NCBI GenBank assembly: GCA_026225945.1
Contig: JAMJFZ010000068.1
Span: 1 to 64,000 of the forward strand
Reading direction: 5' to 3'
Origin: Cricetomys ansorgei
Taxonomy: Eukaryota > Chordata > Mammalia > Rodentia > Nesomyidae
DNA: 64,000 nucleotides
The position numbers and the translations under genes were made by a program. Under the pieces are notes generated by a model. That model had not been told where the DNA came from. It was given only the letters and a program-made list of their open reading frames with translations, and searched no databases. Positions within the stretch are counted from its first letter, which is position 1. Each line of letters begins with the position of its first letter. This document shows, piece after piece, positions 37,322-49,045 of the stretch.

Positions 37322-38219
37322 AGTCAGTTATTAATGGACTACATATAAATTTCCAAGTAAATTAGTAAAACCCCTTTAATGAATTGTGTCCTCTGTAGAG
37401 TACAAATACAACATTCTATATTGCAGTATGCACCCAACTTCACCTCTAACACAAATATGCTTGATATTAATACTGTTTAGATTGCAAGGGCACCAGAGAT
37501 ATATGGTAGAACTAAGGCTTTGTTCTAGCATATTCTAAACAGGCACCAATATCAGCAGATCACAGAGCTGGGCAGGGGGTGGGGACCGGCAGCCATATGG
37601 CCATTATCTCAGTTTGCTCAATCAATGGAATGCATATCCAAGCATACTGACTTCACTTTAGACAAACAGATTGATGGAAGGATTTCAGAGCAGAATCCAA
37701 TGTAATTGGTGTTTTGGGCATGGAATGGGGTTGTGCGCCATATGAATACATGTGGAATAGGGTACATATCAAGGTGTTCTTAACAGACTTTAGTGGGCAG
37801 ACCTCTTATCTTTTAGGAGAAAATGATCCAAAAGTAAACCACAATGGTAAAGAACCCAGGAAGAATGTGAAATGACCCCATGTTCTGTGTTAGCAAGGAG
37901 GAAATCATTGCTATTACATCTTGTCCATATTTTAAACTTATCTATGAATATTAGTTTGCACCTCCTCATCAGGCAAACTGTTAATGCTCTTGTCTTGTGC
38001 TTTTAAAATCATGATCTGTTGAGTATTTAATTACTACTATATTTGCCACGCTTTCAACTCCTTGCTTCTCCTGTAAATACCTGAGCACTTTCTAATCTAT
38101 ATCTGTTGGATTTTTGTAGCTATTGCTTTCATACTTAAATAGATTTTCTATAGGATATTGTGGTTACTGCCATATGCTTTCTCCCCACTACATGGTGAGA
38201 TGAGGTGACATATACTCAA

Positions 38220-39430
38220 CAGCAGGTTGCCAATGACAGAACTCCATATAAAATTCCAGGAATTAGTAATCACCACAGATGTGCAAATTATAGTATACAG
38301 CCATAAAATCCTTACAAAACCGCCAAGGAAATATGTCCTCGCCAGAGTTCAGGAATTCCAAAGATATTTAATGACTAGATTTCCAAATGGTGGTCCAAAA
38401 CTGAACTTTAAAACATCAATCACATTAAGGAAAAATAATATTAAATGATGAAATAATAAGAAAATCAAAGATTGCTGTAAGAAGCATAATAAAGAGACAG
38501 ATATTCAGCAAACCATGATAGATGAAAAACAGAAAAAAACACTGGAAATTTTGTAAATAAAATAGATTAGTCAGAAGGGAAATTTAAGGAATTATTTTAT
38601 TCCTGTTACCATAAAGATAGCTAAATCAGTCATGAGAAGCATTTTATACAAATGTGAGAAATGATCATGAAACCACACATATGAACTCCTTGTGTAAAGG
38701 CAATAGGAGAAACATACAATAGATGGATAAACAAAATATCTGAAGAAATTATAGCTGAAGATTCCTCAAATCTTGAAAATGTATGGAGGATATGTTTAAA
38801 ATCCAAAATAATTGCAATGAGTATATACAATATATTCAGGCCCCATCATTTTACCAAACTGAGTAAGTTTAACAAAGAGAGAATTCTGAAAGCTAAAAGT
38901 GAAACTTACTCACAAAAGATGCTGGTTAGAGCTACATCCTTCAGAGCAAAAGCACTGCACACCAGGAAATCAAGAAGTGACATCCTTTATACCATGAAGT
39001 AACTGTGAATTGATATCCAGAAAATGTAAAAATTTAAATTATAATTTAAGCATGCTATAATGGAATGCACAAAAATGAAGCCATTTATTTTTAGAAAATT
39101 CCTCAAGAAATAACAATGTCACTTAGACCAAGGAAACAGACATGTGCATTCTAGAGATCTCAGAATAGAATAAATCTAACAAGAAATATAATTATATGAA
39201 TATAAATGATAAAATATCCAAATAATATCCACTCATTAAAGCAGAATTCCAGATAAGGAGCAGAGAGTATTCAAAACAAGAGTCAGCATATCACAGTCAA
39301 TAACTAACCTAAGTGTAAATGGATTTAACTTCACAAATAAAAAATACTTTACAATTGACCACTCTCTGAAAAAAAAAGTAGGAGAAGGACTGATAGACTG
39401 AATTTGATGTTGGAAAACAATATTCCAACA
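38220..39430 (+). mobile_element. Very old L1: ORF1 to ORF2-start interval
   Basis: 39300-39350 reads, in one frame, like the conserved opening of L1 ORF2 (L-x-V-N-G-F-N followed by basic residues). The 900 bp before it have the A-rich composition and phrases typical of old mammalian L1 inter-ORF sequence, such as GAGAGAATTCTGAAAGCTAAA and CCATTTATTTTTAGAAAATTC. Highly decayed; edges uncertain. Confidence 0.45.
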
Positions 39431-41189
39431 TAGTGCTATTTACTCATTGACTCTGTTCAATATTGCTGTTTTACATCGGATAAAGTTTCATTTAGTAGCA
39501 TCTGCTTCCTAAATTGTAACATACTGACCATCATCACTGAACTCTGCTCCTTGGATGTGCATCTAACTCACAAGCCACAACCACCCACATCATCTTCAGG
39601 CAGTGCATTTTGGGAGCCAGACTGGAAAGGGGAGGCTTAGAGCAAGGAAGTATAGATTTTAGACATGGCACATGAAGCCAACATAGAGTCCGATAGAATC
39701 AAATCTTCAAAATGTAATGGAGAATAATGTTTAATAGGAAATGACACAATTAATCACTAACTGTTCCAAAGTAGAAGAAATGAGGGGAAACATGAAAGAT
39801 AAAACATCATCACAATTGCGTGAAGATATCCTGGCACCTTTAATTTCTTGTGTCATTACAGGGAGTATATGCAAATTCATAATGGATATAATCACCACTT
39901 CTGCATTGTAAGAGTAAAGAAAAATGTAAAAAGCACTAAAAAAAACCCCACCCTATACTTGTGGAAATTCATCAGGATCATCAAGATATATATATATATA
40001 TATATATGTACATATATATATATATATATGTACATATATATTATATATATATATTATGTCTCATTAAATCTGAATGGGGTGGAACCTGAGATAACTAGCA
40101 TGTGTGCGTAGACAGCATGCATTTCTACAAATGAATGTTTGCACAATTTTGCATGGTCAGAGTAGTCAGTTTAGGCCCACCAATTTCTTTCAGTCCATGT
40201 TTTCTTCTCAGATTGAAAAGTATGAAAAACTTTCTAACCTGGGCTGTGCATCTGATGTCATTTATTCTGTGGATAAATAGAAGTTGGAAAATATTTTTGA
40301 GAGTCATCTCCATCCCCAGGTGACATAAGTCATGAATTGCTGAAAGAGAACAGGTAACAAGACCACAAGTGATTAACATTTCTGGTGAGATTTTCATCTA
40401 AGCCTCTGTCTGTCTATTAATTAGAAGAGAGTCATTGGAAATGATGCAAATTCAAAACATGATAGTGTAAATGCAGGGGTCAGAAACAGCCAAAAAATGT
40501 TCTAAGTAATAGTTGAAACTATCACTGATATATACTAAAAACACTAAGCACAAATATATCTGTGACTTGATCATTTCAAGAGGCTGTCAATACACAGGCC
40601 AGACAAAATGAGGGGAAGGCTTCCTCTCTGCTCAGAATCCATACAGTTAGGACCTCACATACTTAGGCCCTCCTCCCATAACTTGGTTAGAATTATAGTA
40701 ATGTGTTGGAATGCATCACTCCAGAAAATATTTAATTTTAATTTTTTCTACATCATAACCAGATAATGAAATCAAAAGTGGAAATAGGGAGTTTGGAATT
40801 ATCATTTAATTAGATGAACTCAATAAGGTGACTTTAAGATTACTTGACTTGAATCTTGTATACACACAATGGAAATAAAAGTGACAGCAACAGAGATGGG
40901 TCTTGGCCACATGCATGAGAATGTGAGTATTGCCAAGAACTGAAGCCACCACTAGATGCCAAAATGAAAAAAATGCCCCAAACATAATAGCAGAAAATAC
41001 AATAACCTAAGAAAACTTATGTGAAGATGTTTAGAACAGAACTCTCTTTCTTTAACTTAAATTACTAAGTTTCAGGCTCTTCATGAGTGTGTCTTACTTA
41101 TGTGTCTGTTTCTTATTAAACACTGACCAAAAACAATTTGCTGTTACCAGGGTGAAATCAGAAGCCATGGAGGATTGCATCTTTAAGGG
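39431..41189. other. Gene-free stretch
   Basis: Apart from the TA microsatellite at 39984-40057, no element is recognised. Overlapping opposite frames at 40125-40397 and 40135-40323 have no domain. Confidence 0.4.
39984..40057. repeat. (TA)n microsatellite with GTAC interruptions
   Basis: TA units interrupted twice by GTAC, giving self-complementary segments able to form hairpins. Confidence 0.95.
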
Positions 41190-41190
41190 A

Positions 41191-41345
41191 TGTTTGTTTT
41201 TTACTGAGACAAGTGTTTCTCTGTTATACCTTTGGCTGTCCTGGAACTCATTCTATAGAACAGATTGGCTTCAAACTGACAGAGATCTTCCTGACTCTGA
41301 CCCCTGTGTTATGGGATTAAAGGCATTTGACACCACCCCCTGGCT
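41191..41345 (-). mobile_element. B1 SINE, antisense
   Basis: The plus strand gives the reversed B1: ACTGAGACAAGTGTTTCTCT, TTTGGCTGTCCTGGAACTCA, TTCTATAGAACAGATTGGCT, then TGGGATTAAAGGCATTTGAC. Moderately diverged; the open frame over it (41083-41427) is a SINE artefact. Confidence 0.85.
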
Positions 41346-41379
41346 CAAAGAAATGCTTCTTATTAGTTTGCTGTCTACA

Positions 41380-41595
41380 ATTTTCTCAGTTTGCCTTCTT
41401 ATATTACCCAAGACCACCTCTCCATGAGGGCAACCTCTCATTATGGATTAGTCCCTGCCATGTCAATCATCAACAAAAAAATGTACCACACAGACATGCA
41501 TACAGGCCAGCATGATGGAGGCAATTTCTCAGCTAACTTCTATCATCCAGGTGACACTGTTTTATGTCAAGTTGAAAAAAAATCTGTCAGAAGTA
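41380..41595 (+). repeat. Fragment of a common murid repeat
   Basis: Contains CTTATATTACCCAAGACCAC, CATGTCAATCATCAACAAAA, ATGGAGGCAATTTCTCAGCT and TTATGTCAAGTTGAAAAAAA in the order of a well-populated murid repeat whose 3' end has a GTCAAGTTGACA-like motif. Name not certain to me. It lies directly beside the B1. Confidence 0.55.
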
Positions 41596-41639
41596 CTATA
41601 TCCAGAACAATAATCTATATATAAAGAGTTGATCTATTG

Positions 41640-43950
41640 TAACCGAAATCAAACACAAGCAGAGACAATATCTATATACTGTGTTATGAAACCAAGTCAA
41701 AGACCCAGACATAAATCCACACCTGATTTTTGTTAAGAAACTCAGAACTACACAATGGAAAAGAAATGGTGCTGGTCACACTGGATATCTCCATGTAGAA
41801 GAATACAAATACACTCACATTTATCAACTTGCACAAAACTCAAGTCCAATTGGATCAAATACTTCAAAATAAAACAGATACACTAAGCCTGAGAAAAGAG
41901 AAATTGTAGAATGTCCTTGAACAAATGGGGACAGTTCAGTAGAGAACTTGCCTGAACAGAACAACAAATATCTCAGTCACTAAGGTCAGCAACAAATGGG
42001 ACCTTTGAAATCGAAAACCTTCTATACAGCAAAAGACACTGTCAATGAGACAAAATGGCAGCCTTCAGAATGGGAGAAGATATTCACCAACTCCACTTCT
42101 AATAGATAGCTAATATCCAAAATATATGAAAAATTCAAGAAATAAGACATCAGCAAACCAAATAATCCAATCAAAAAATGAGGTACATATCTAAACAAAG
42201 AGTTCTCAACAGAGGAATGTTGAATGGATGAGACACACTTAAAGAAATGTTTAACATTCTTAGCCATCAGGGAAATGCAAAACAAACATACTCTGAGATT
42301 CCATCATACTCTTGTCAGAATGTCTAAGATCAATAACACAACTGAAAGCTAATGCCTATGAGGCTGTGGAGCAAGAGGAACAGAACACTCCTTCATTGCT
42401 GGTGAGATTGCAAACTTGTACAGCCATTATTGAAAGCAATAAGACCATTCCTTAGGATATTGGAAATTGATCTATGTCAAGAACCAGTTATGCCCCTTCT
42501 GGGCATATACCCCAAGAACATTCCATCCTACCAGTAGGATGCTTGCTCAACTATGTTGATAGCAGCTTTGTCATAATGACCAGAAATTGGAAACAACTTT
42601 GATGCCCTTCATTGAAAAATGGATAAATAAATTGTGGTACATTTATGCAATTCATCTATTAAAAAAATGACTACATGACTTTTTCAGACACATCAATGAA
42701 ACTAGAGAAAATCATTCTAACTGAAATAACCCAGTCCCAGAGAGACAATCTCTGGCATGTACTCACTTAGAAGTAGTTATTAATTGTTAAGATGAGGACA
42801 AAGTTCTGCAATCCACAGATCTAGAGAGACTGAACAACAAGGAGGGGCCCTGTTGTAACCTGATGATGTCCCTGGTTGAACGGAGGTGGAACAGACAGCA
42901 TGGTTGGACTCGGGGAGGATGAGTCCAGTCCATGAGAGGAGAGAAGTCCAGTTGTGGGGAGAGGTATGGAAAGAGGGTGTGTATGGAGGGTTAGCAGGAA
43001 GTAGGGGTCATTGAGAGCTGATCTGGGAACTAAGGGCAGTGGAAACTCACTGGAGGTTATGATGGGAATCTTGACAAGAGCCTCTAGCAATGGGGGATGG
43101 AGATCCTGAACAGGCCATCACTGTAGCCAGTGACACTCCCAGTGGAGGACTGGGACACCAGCATAGCCACATAATATTCGACCTATAACTTATCCTCCCT
43201 ACAGGGCACAATGGAAAATTGAAGGGCAGAGCCCCATGCCAAGGGAGAAAAATCTGTGGGGCTATCCTAGAGCTAAGAATGAGTCAAGCTGGCCTTGAAA
43301 CCCATATTTCTCATCCTGAGGTTGGTAGGAGTTTGGGTGCTCCTCACTGTTTAATCCTGGCCAGAACCCACACAAATTTTAAGTATTTCCTGCTACACAG
43401 AAGGTCTTTAGCAAAGATATTTGGCTTGATTGGTGTTTTCTGAGGTGTAGCTTGAAACGTAGGGATGAGTCCATATACTGATAAGGTGCCTTCTTCTTTT
43501 TCACTGTGGAACCACACCTTACGGACACAAGAAGGTGCCCTTGCAAGAGCTTGCTGTTTAGGGGAGCTCCATATGCAAATGGGGCTACTCCCATATCCTT
43601 TTCTCAAGGAATGGATCCCAACCTAGGTACCAAAGACCTCCCTTGGTTGTACACTATAAATGTAACTACACTTGCTTTAATAAATGAGAGATATGCTTCT
43701 CCTGAGAGTGTGGTTTGCTCTTCAAAGCTCTTAGTACTCAGATATGGGACCCGACAGGATGGCTTAACAGATTTCTTGCTGTTTCCTACCCAGGTACTTA
43801 GCTGTTGGCTGATGGAAGGATATATAGTCAGAAGAGAGGGAGGATGGGGAGAGCTGGGAGGAATAGATGGAGTGTGGAAAGCATGCTGATATGTATTATA
43901 GGAAAGAAGAAAATAAATTAAAATACCTATGAGTAAAACTGAAATAAAAA
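41640..43950 (+). mobile_element. L1 fragment: ORF2 3' part and 3' UTR
   Basis: 41640-42780 follows the L1 ORF2 end: AGAACTACACAATGGAAAAG, AAGGTCAGCAACAAATGGGA, AAAATGGCAGCCTTCAGAAT, CTTCTGGGCATATACCCCAA, and AATGGATAAATAAATTGTGG. From about 42780 a G-rich 3' UTR follows, ending in AGAGGGAGGATGGGGAGAGC and an A-rich tail near 43905-43950. Several frameshifts, 5' truncated. The UTR is interrupted by an LTR-like piece at about 43348-43756. Confidence 0.85.
43348..43756 (+). mobile_element. LTR-like segment nested in the L1 3' UTR
   Basis: Starts TGTTTAATCC and ends GGGACCCGACA. It has ACTATAAATG at about 43653 (TATA-like) and CTTTAATAAATGAGAG at 43675 (poly(A) signal) with a G/T-rich region downstream, the architecture of a solo LTR. 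No target-site duplication is obvious, so boundaries and identity are uncertain. Confidence 0.4.
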
Positions 43951-44108
43951 AGTTGGTAAGTGGTGGCACTAGCCTTTAATCCCAGCATTCAGGAGGAAGA
44001 GGCCAGCAGATCTCTGTGAGTTTGAGGCTAGCCCTGTGTACAGTATGAATTACAGGATATTCAGAGTTACAACAGAGAAACCCTGCCTTGAAAATAAAAC
44101 AAAAACAA
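43951..44108 (+). mobile_element. B1 SINE
   Basis: Plus-strand B1: GTGGTGGCACTAGCCTTTAA, TCCCAGCATTCAGGAGGAAG, AGATCTCTGTGAGTTTGAGG, AACAGAGAAACCCTGCCTTG and an A-rich tail with AAACAAAAACAAG. It inserted at the A-tail of the preceding L1. It is the best-preserved B1 here. Confidence 0.92.
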
Positions 44109-44125
44109 GAAGGCAAGCAAAAAGA

Positions 44126-44340
44126 AGGGTTAATAAACATGGCTCAGTAGTTTAGAACACTGAACATTTTTTTAGGGGAAACTTTTCCATTTGGAGATCC
44201 AATATATTACATAGTAATCTGCTGTAATGCCCATCTTAGGGGATCTGATGCCATCTTCTGTCTTCTGAAGGTATTGCACACATACACATGCTGGCAAACA
44301 CCCAGAGAAGTAAAGTAAAACTAAAGGTTAAAGTAAATCA
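44126..44340 (+). mobile_element. B2/B3-type SINE
   Basis: CATGGCTCAGTAGTTTAGAA near the start corresponds to box A, GATCTGATGCCATCTTCTGT to the B2 body and GCACACATACACATGCTGGC to the B3-like 3' part. The middle is disrupted by an unrelated stretch. Ends in an AAC/AAA-rich tail. Confidence 0.7.
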
Positions 44341-44706
44341 ACAACAAAAACAATGAAATTCTTTATACTAAGGTCACAGCCCTGGAACAAACATCACTAC
44401 GTTCTTTGTGATACTGCATAGTGGCAGCTGTGACTTTCTTTTTATGCAGTCTGATCAGAAGTAAAGGCTGACTAGTTCTGACATTAGAAAAACTCAGCAT
44501 AGCTGTCTATCTAAAAACTGCATCAACACTGTTCATAGGTAACTTTGCATTTGTTTTTTCTACTTGTACCCTTTGTATTTGTGAGAATTGTGGCACTGGT
44601 ACTTCTATGTCTTATTCATGTATCATGAGTACCAGTTAGCATTGGCTCCCAATAAATATATTTTTACATTATCATTTACTTGATTTTCAGCTCAGAACTT
44701 CTGGCA
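44341..44706. other. Single-copy-looking DNA left of the telomeric tract
   Basis: No recognised repeat or frame. It forms the left flank of the interstitial telomeric sequence. Confidence 0.4.
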
Positions 44707-44750
44707 TAACCCTAACCCTAACCCTAACCCTAACCCTAACCCTAACCCTA
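44707..44750. repeat. Interstitial telomeric repeat (TAACCC)7
   Basis: Forty-four bases of perfect vertebrate telomeric hexamer, seven full units plus TA, C-rich strand on plus. Flanks (CTTCTGGCA on the left, CACTGTAACA on the right) are non-telomeric. Short pure tracts of this kind in rodents are generally explained by telomerase-mediated repair of a double-strand break rather than chromosome fusion, which would leave head-to-head arrays. Purity shows it is young compared with surrounding repeats. Confidence 0.98.
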
Positions 44751-44919
44751 CACTGTAACAATATTCAGCAGAGGATTTGTTAAATGCTTAGGAATAAGCA
44801 ACCTGTCCAGACACCTCAGAATGCCCACGCTTCCTTTGGGGAAGAAAATCATTGCTTTGGAAATGACTCCCATGCTCTCCTTTCCCAGCTCTTCTATCTT
44901 GGCTATTGTTATGGTTATT

Positions 44920-45275
44920 CTTGGGAGTAAAACTGACTACATCTGGAACTAGTCAAAACACAATTAGGTAGGTACACCTTGAAGGGATTTTTTTATCTAA
45001 ATTAAATCATTTGGCATGGGAAGATTCACTTTAAATTAGGATATTTTGATGTGGCAAGACCCACCTTTAATCTGATGCCACACCTTCTACTACCAGCCTA
45101 CATAAAAGATTTATTCTAGCATATTTGGTCATCTAGCAACCCTTGACAATTACTGCTGTGTTTTTTTTTCACCTTAGCACTCAGAAAGATGTGCTGGCTA
45201 ACAATATGCTCATATAAGGCATTGTTCTTTCCTCCATTTCTCGCTAAGTATTCAAGTTACCATGGAGACTACACT
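44920..45275 (+). repeat. Murid dispersed repeat fragment
   Basis: Contains CATCTGGAACTAGTCAAAAC, GGCATGGGAAGATTCACTTT, TGTGGCAAGACCCACCTTTA, TCTGATGCCACACCTTCT and CAGCCTACATAAAAG, an ordered set seen in a common murid interspersed repeat whose name I cannot give. Diverged. Confidence 0.55.
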
Positions 45276-45772
45276 TTACCTTATTATTCCTTTGTATAGA
45301 GATCTACCTAAATTTCAGGAAGAAAGCTCCTACAGGAATGGACCCATCATCCAGCCTCCTTGTGAAAGAAGAACCTATCGTCATATTTGTGATCTGGTTC
45401 CTGCTTTTCTTTCAGGGTTATCTGATGTCCCTTGCCAACCTGGTTTACAAAAAAATAAAGTCAATTCACCAGACCTCAGCGTGAAGCGTGGGGAGAAAAA
45501 TTCCTGTTCCCTAAATCTCTCTTTAATAGTTAATATTCTGTGTACATTTCTTTCTGTGGGGCAGGATGTTTCTTGCGGAAGTGGCTACTGAGCACAGGAA
45601 GAGAGAAGAGGCAGCAATTGGAAGTCAGGCATAAGTGCTTCAGAAATGCATATCTCGGCAGATTTGGGGAAAGTCTGGGCCTGGATTGGAAGCATGGGCC
45701 AGGTTCCACTGTGTAGTTTCCCTTGAGCAAACCATATCCTAAGGGAGGTGCTACAGTCACTCATGTCTCACT

Positions 45773-45782
45773 AGCCAATCAG
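45773..45782 (+). promoter_or_regulatory. CCAAT motif in a GC-richer tract
   Basis: AGCCAATCAG is a perfect CCAAT-box core, within about 45560-46110, which is clearly richer in G+C than the window average and has several CpGs. A promoter and first exon of the adjacent zinc-finger locus is one reading. No TATA box or mapped start supports it, and the paralogous site near 50384 (AACAAATCAAGG) has lost the motif. Confidence 0.3.
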
Positions 45783-46799
45783 TGCCTTCATGCAGACCCG
45801 CCAGTAAGAAGGGATGTAGAGATCCTTTAGAGGCCTCGGGGCAGGCTCACCTCCATGGCTGATTGGGTTTGGTGTGCTGTGATGTGAGCATTTCTACAAA
45901 GAATGGTGAGAAGAGCACTTACAGTCTCTGTAGCCGCTGTCCCAAATCCGGTGGAGCTCTAGACTGAGATGCGGGAGCTGGGGTGGTGGGTCCTCTGTGG
46001 AGAGCATTGCAAACCTGCAGCCAACAAGGCATTGGGTGAGGTCCATGTAACTCCCTGGACTCAGCAGCAATCGCTTACTAACTTCGCTCTGCAGGCCGAA
46101 TCTGGACAAAACATTGAGAGCAGGGCACTATGTATAGAAATATCCTTACAATCCACAGCACCATGCTTTTGGTGCATCTGATTTATGCATGTTTCCAAAG
46201 GCAGAGTGGCCTAGATTTTCAACACTTCTCATTCAATGTTTAGGTGGAAAATCCATTTGCAGTTAATTTTGTGGTGGTTGTGAATGGCTTCTCAGGTGTT
46301 GGGTAGCATTCCTTTGCCAAGCTGTGATGTAAAGCAATAAAATTGATTACTTAAGGATTTTCAAATGCTTAGGAGATAGACACAAAAAGTAAAATTTAGC
46401 AAATGCAGGCTGCCTCTAATACAGCATAATGTAAGAAGTGTGCTAACCAGGCCAATTGGAGATTAGGATGCTAGGATACACATGTTTATTCACTAGGATT
46501 GTCCACACATTTGACTCCAATCTATAATAAGAAAGAAAACCCTGTTTTACAGGCAGCCATCAGGTCCATCCCCATGTCAAAGAAGAGGCCTCTAAGAAAC
46601 TGCTCAATGGGTCATTACATGGTCACCATCAACATTATATCCTGATGTACCATAAAGATCCAGTTTTCTTCATGAGGACAGCACAGTTCTGCCAGATGAA
46701 CAAGATGACCCCGGGTGACATTTTTTTGAAAAGACAAAACACTGGTGTCTTGAGTGCTTGCCTGATCAAGCCAGGCTTTCTGTGAGCCTCTCATGGAGA

Positions 46800-47130
46800 A
46801 GTGCTGCAGAAGTTTATTTTTGGTTATGTTTAAAAAGGTTGTTTTGTAGTTTGATGCAAGAAGTGCTTGCTAGGCCTTGACATTTTTTATGGTCTGCAGT
46901 TGTTGGCTTTATGTAAAGATGTTTGAATCCTCATGTTCACATATGCTTCTAATAGAACACCTAAGGATCTTCTTTGTCAATTAAAACCCCTGAGAATAGG
47001 GGGTCAGGATTTATGGTGGTTGCCTTGATACGTTGTTCCCTCTCTGAAGTCTAGCAGTGCTTGCACCTTTGAGAAATACCTCCTTGTCTGCTTGGTGATC
47101 TACACAGTAGGTATCCACTACAAAGAAAGA
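46800..47130. other. Segment of D missing from D'
   Basis: At the equivalent point in the second unit (about 51434) the alignment jumps over roughly 330 bp. The segment has no SINE or LTR hallmark, so a deletion in D' is at least as likely as an insertion in D. Confidence 0.5.
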
Positions 47131-48764
47131 ACACAGCTCCTTCTCAATCTGAGCAACTTTCTTAGCAGAGCCAGTAGCAGCCTAGGGCCTAGAACATGGG
47201 AGAATTTCCTAAGCCTCTGATTTATAGAGAAGGAAACCATGGCTCCTTTTCTAAAGGCATGGATATGCTTATGAGAGCTGCTAATAGTCTGGGTGAGTGC
47301 CTTGGGGGGTTTGCTTCAGATAATGAGAAGACAACACTTCTCTCCACTTGGAGCTATGATTACCAGTTCCATGATCACTGTGAGCTTCGCCATTATTGTT
47401 CTTGAGATACTTGTGTTTCTCTTATTCAGCAATGTTTGGTCTTTCTCCTCCTGAGTTTGTCTCATTGATGATAATTTCTGTTGACTTCATAGAAGTCTCA
47501 TTTCCTTTCATTTTTCCCCTGGAAGTAATATACAAGATGCTATTCTTCTCAAGAAGCTTGCTTGGTATATCATAGACATAGACCTTAGACATAGGTTAGG
47601 TCTTGTGCAAGATCCCATTACTCCAGGTTTATGTTTCTTGTTTTCTGCTTTTCCAATTTCCTCCTTCCCCTATACCACCCCCTTAAACCCTGTCACTGAA
47701 GAATAACCTGCTGTTGTAGGTGACTGGTGTATTTAAACAATAATTCTGGAAATATCTTTTCAGAGTTAATCTCCCATCAACCTAAGTGGCTAGGCTTGCA
47801 ATGTCCCGTTTTCCTTTGTTCAAGTATAACCTGGGGCCTGAACCTAAAAGGGACTTAATGATGATGTAATATCTGTATCTGAAAATGTGTTCTAGGCTGA
47901 GCTTTTTGGGCACTGACCAGAATTGGCTGCATGCAATTAAAGGCATAATATAATTATTATTCTCTCAATTGTGTGGAGTATTTTCTTCCTGAGAAAGCAT
48001 ATAGGTTCCAGAAGTGCATTTCAAAACTTTTAAATAATTGTATCAGATACAAGCTTTCTTATGTTAAGTCATGTGGCCTTGATAATAGTCTGCATCTCCA
48101 CAAGGAAACACACTTGCTGTCCTCTTGATTATACTTCCTTAAAATTACCCATTAGAATCACAGAGTCAATTGTCCATTGCAGAAACAGGAGAAAGATTTA
48201 CAGATAGAGCATGACTTCTTCCTTCAGAGCAGAATGGCATAAATTGGTTATTGTGTACACTTCTGGGCAAACAGATTAGGCAGTAGCTATGTCACTGGAT
48301 GATTTTCAGTTAGTCAGCTGCAGTGATCATCATTATGAAGAAGAGTCTGTTTGGGGCAGGATGAGTGATTTTGAAATTTCCCAGCATGTATTCATTCATG
48401 TCATGTGAGTGAAGTCAGACCAGATTGATGTGTGTACAGTTTGGGGAGGTTAACATGTACCAACTAGTATTGAATTTCCAATTAGAGAACTCTCCTATGC
48501 AGACATGTGCAATCCTCTCTGACTCACTTAAGTTAGCTCAGAGGTATGAGACATGGACTATTGGATGTTACTGTGTGTCAAGATTTAGATCTCCACAGTT
48601 AACATTGTGCATAGGCCAAGAAGGTCAATCAGTATTAATAGCATTCACTGTACCGGGGGAGGGCCTACTCTTTCTCAGGATCAGTATGCCTCTGTGTTTT
48701 TTCAATTATAGTTATCTATTTTAAAAGAAAATTTTGGAATATTGGCATCACTTGTTCAATTTCA

Positions 48765-48906
48765 TTTTCTTTTCTTCTTCCTTTCTTCTTTTTATTTTCC
48801 AAGACAAGATTACTCTTTTATAACTCTGGCATTGAACTCAGAGAGATCCTACTGACTCTGCCTCATAAGAGCTGGGTTTAAAAGCATGCATTACCACTGA
48901 CTGGCA
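48765..48906 (-). mobile_element. B1 SINE, antisense, diverged
   Basis: The plus strand shows TTCCAAGACAAGATTACTC, CTGGCATTGAACTCAGAGAG, ACTGACTCTGCCTCATAAGA, GCTGGGTTTAAAAGCATGCA and CCACTGACTGGCAAA, the reversed B1 with an internal deletion of the middle. The T-rich lead is the reversed tail. Confidence 0.75.
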
Positions 48907-48997
48907 AATTTCATTTTCTTTAATTCATTACTGCTCTAATATCCATTTGTTTCTGTTCTCCACTCTTACCCTGTCATTAAAATAATCTTATTCATCC

Positions 48998-49045
48998 AAA
49001 CGGTGGTGGCACATTCTTTAATCCCAAAACTCATAATTGTGGCTG
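48998..49045 (+). mobile_element. Truncated B1 5' end
   Basis: GGTGGTGGCACATTCTTTAA followed by TCCCAAAACTCATAA matches the first 35-40 bases of B1 including box A; the rest is missing. Confidence 0.5.

Larger units (their letters stand above)
35626..38200. other. Gene-free stretch with two unexplained open frames
   Basis: No SINE or L1 signature. Two frames are longer than their surroundings (35935-36444 minus, 37115-37321 plus) and are listed separately. The rest is AT-rich with frequent stops. Confidence 0.4.
45290..48720 (+). repeat. Tandem unit D, upstream of the KRAB zinc-finger relic
   Basis: Aligns collinearly with 49900-53040: 45360-45440 with 49918-49990 (shared TTTGTGATCTGGTTCCTGCT and TTTCTTTCAGGGTT), 46200-46520 with 50815-51150, 46560-46680 with 51190-51310, 47180-47960 with 51480-52240, and 48300-48690 with 52655-53020. 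D is about 330 bp longer at 46800-47130. As it lies 5' of KRAB exons in the same orientation it may be a duplicated promoter and intron of a zinc-finger gene (inference). Confidence 0.8.

Noticed and set aside
42821..43969. Several 70-127 codon frames around 42.8-44.0 kb
   Set aside because: They fall in the G-rich L1 3' UTR and the LTR-like segment, both non-coding; frames overlap on both strands.
44707..44750. A true chromosome end or fusion point
   Set aside because: Only 44 bases, single orientation, unique flanks on both sides; no head-to-head array or subtelomeric satellite.
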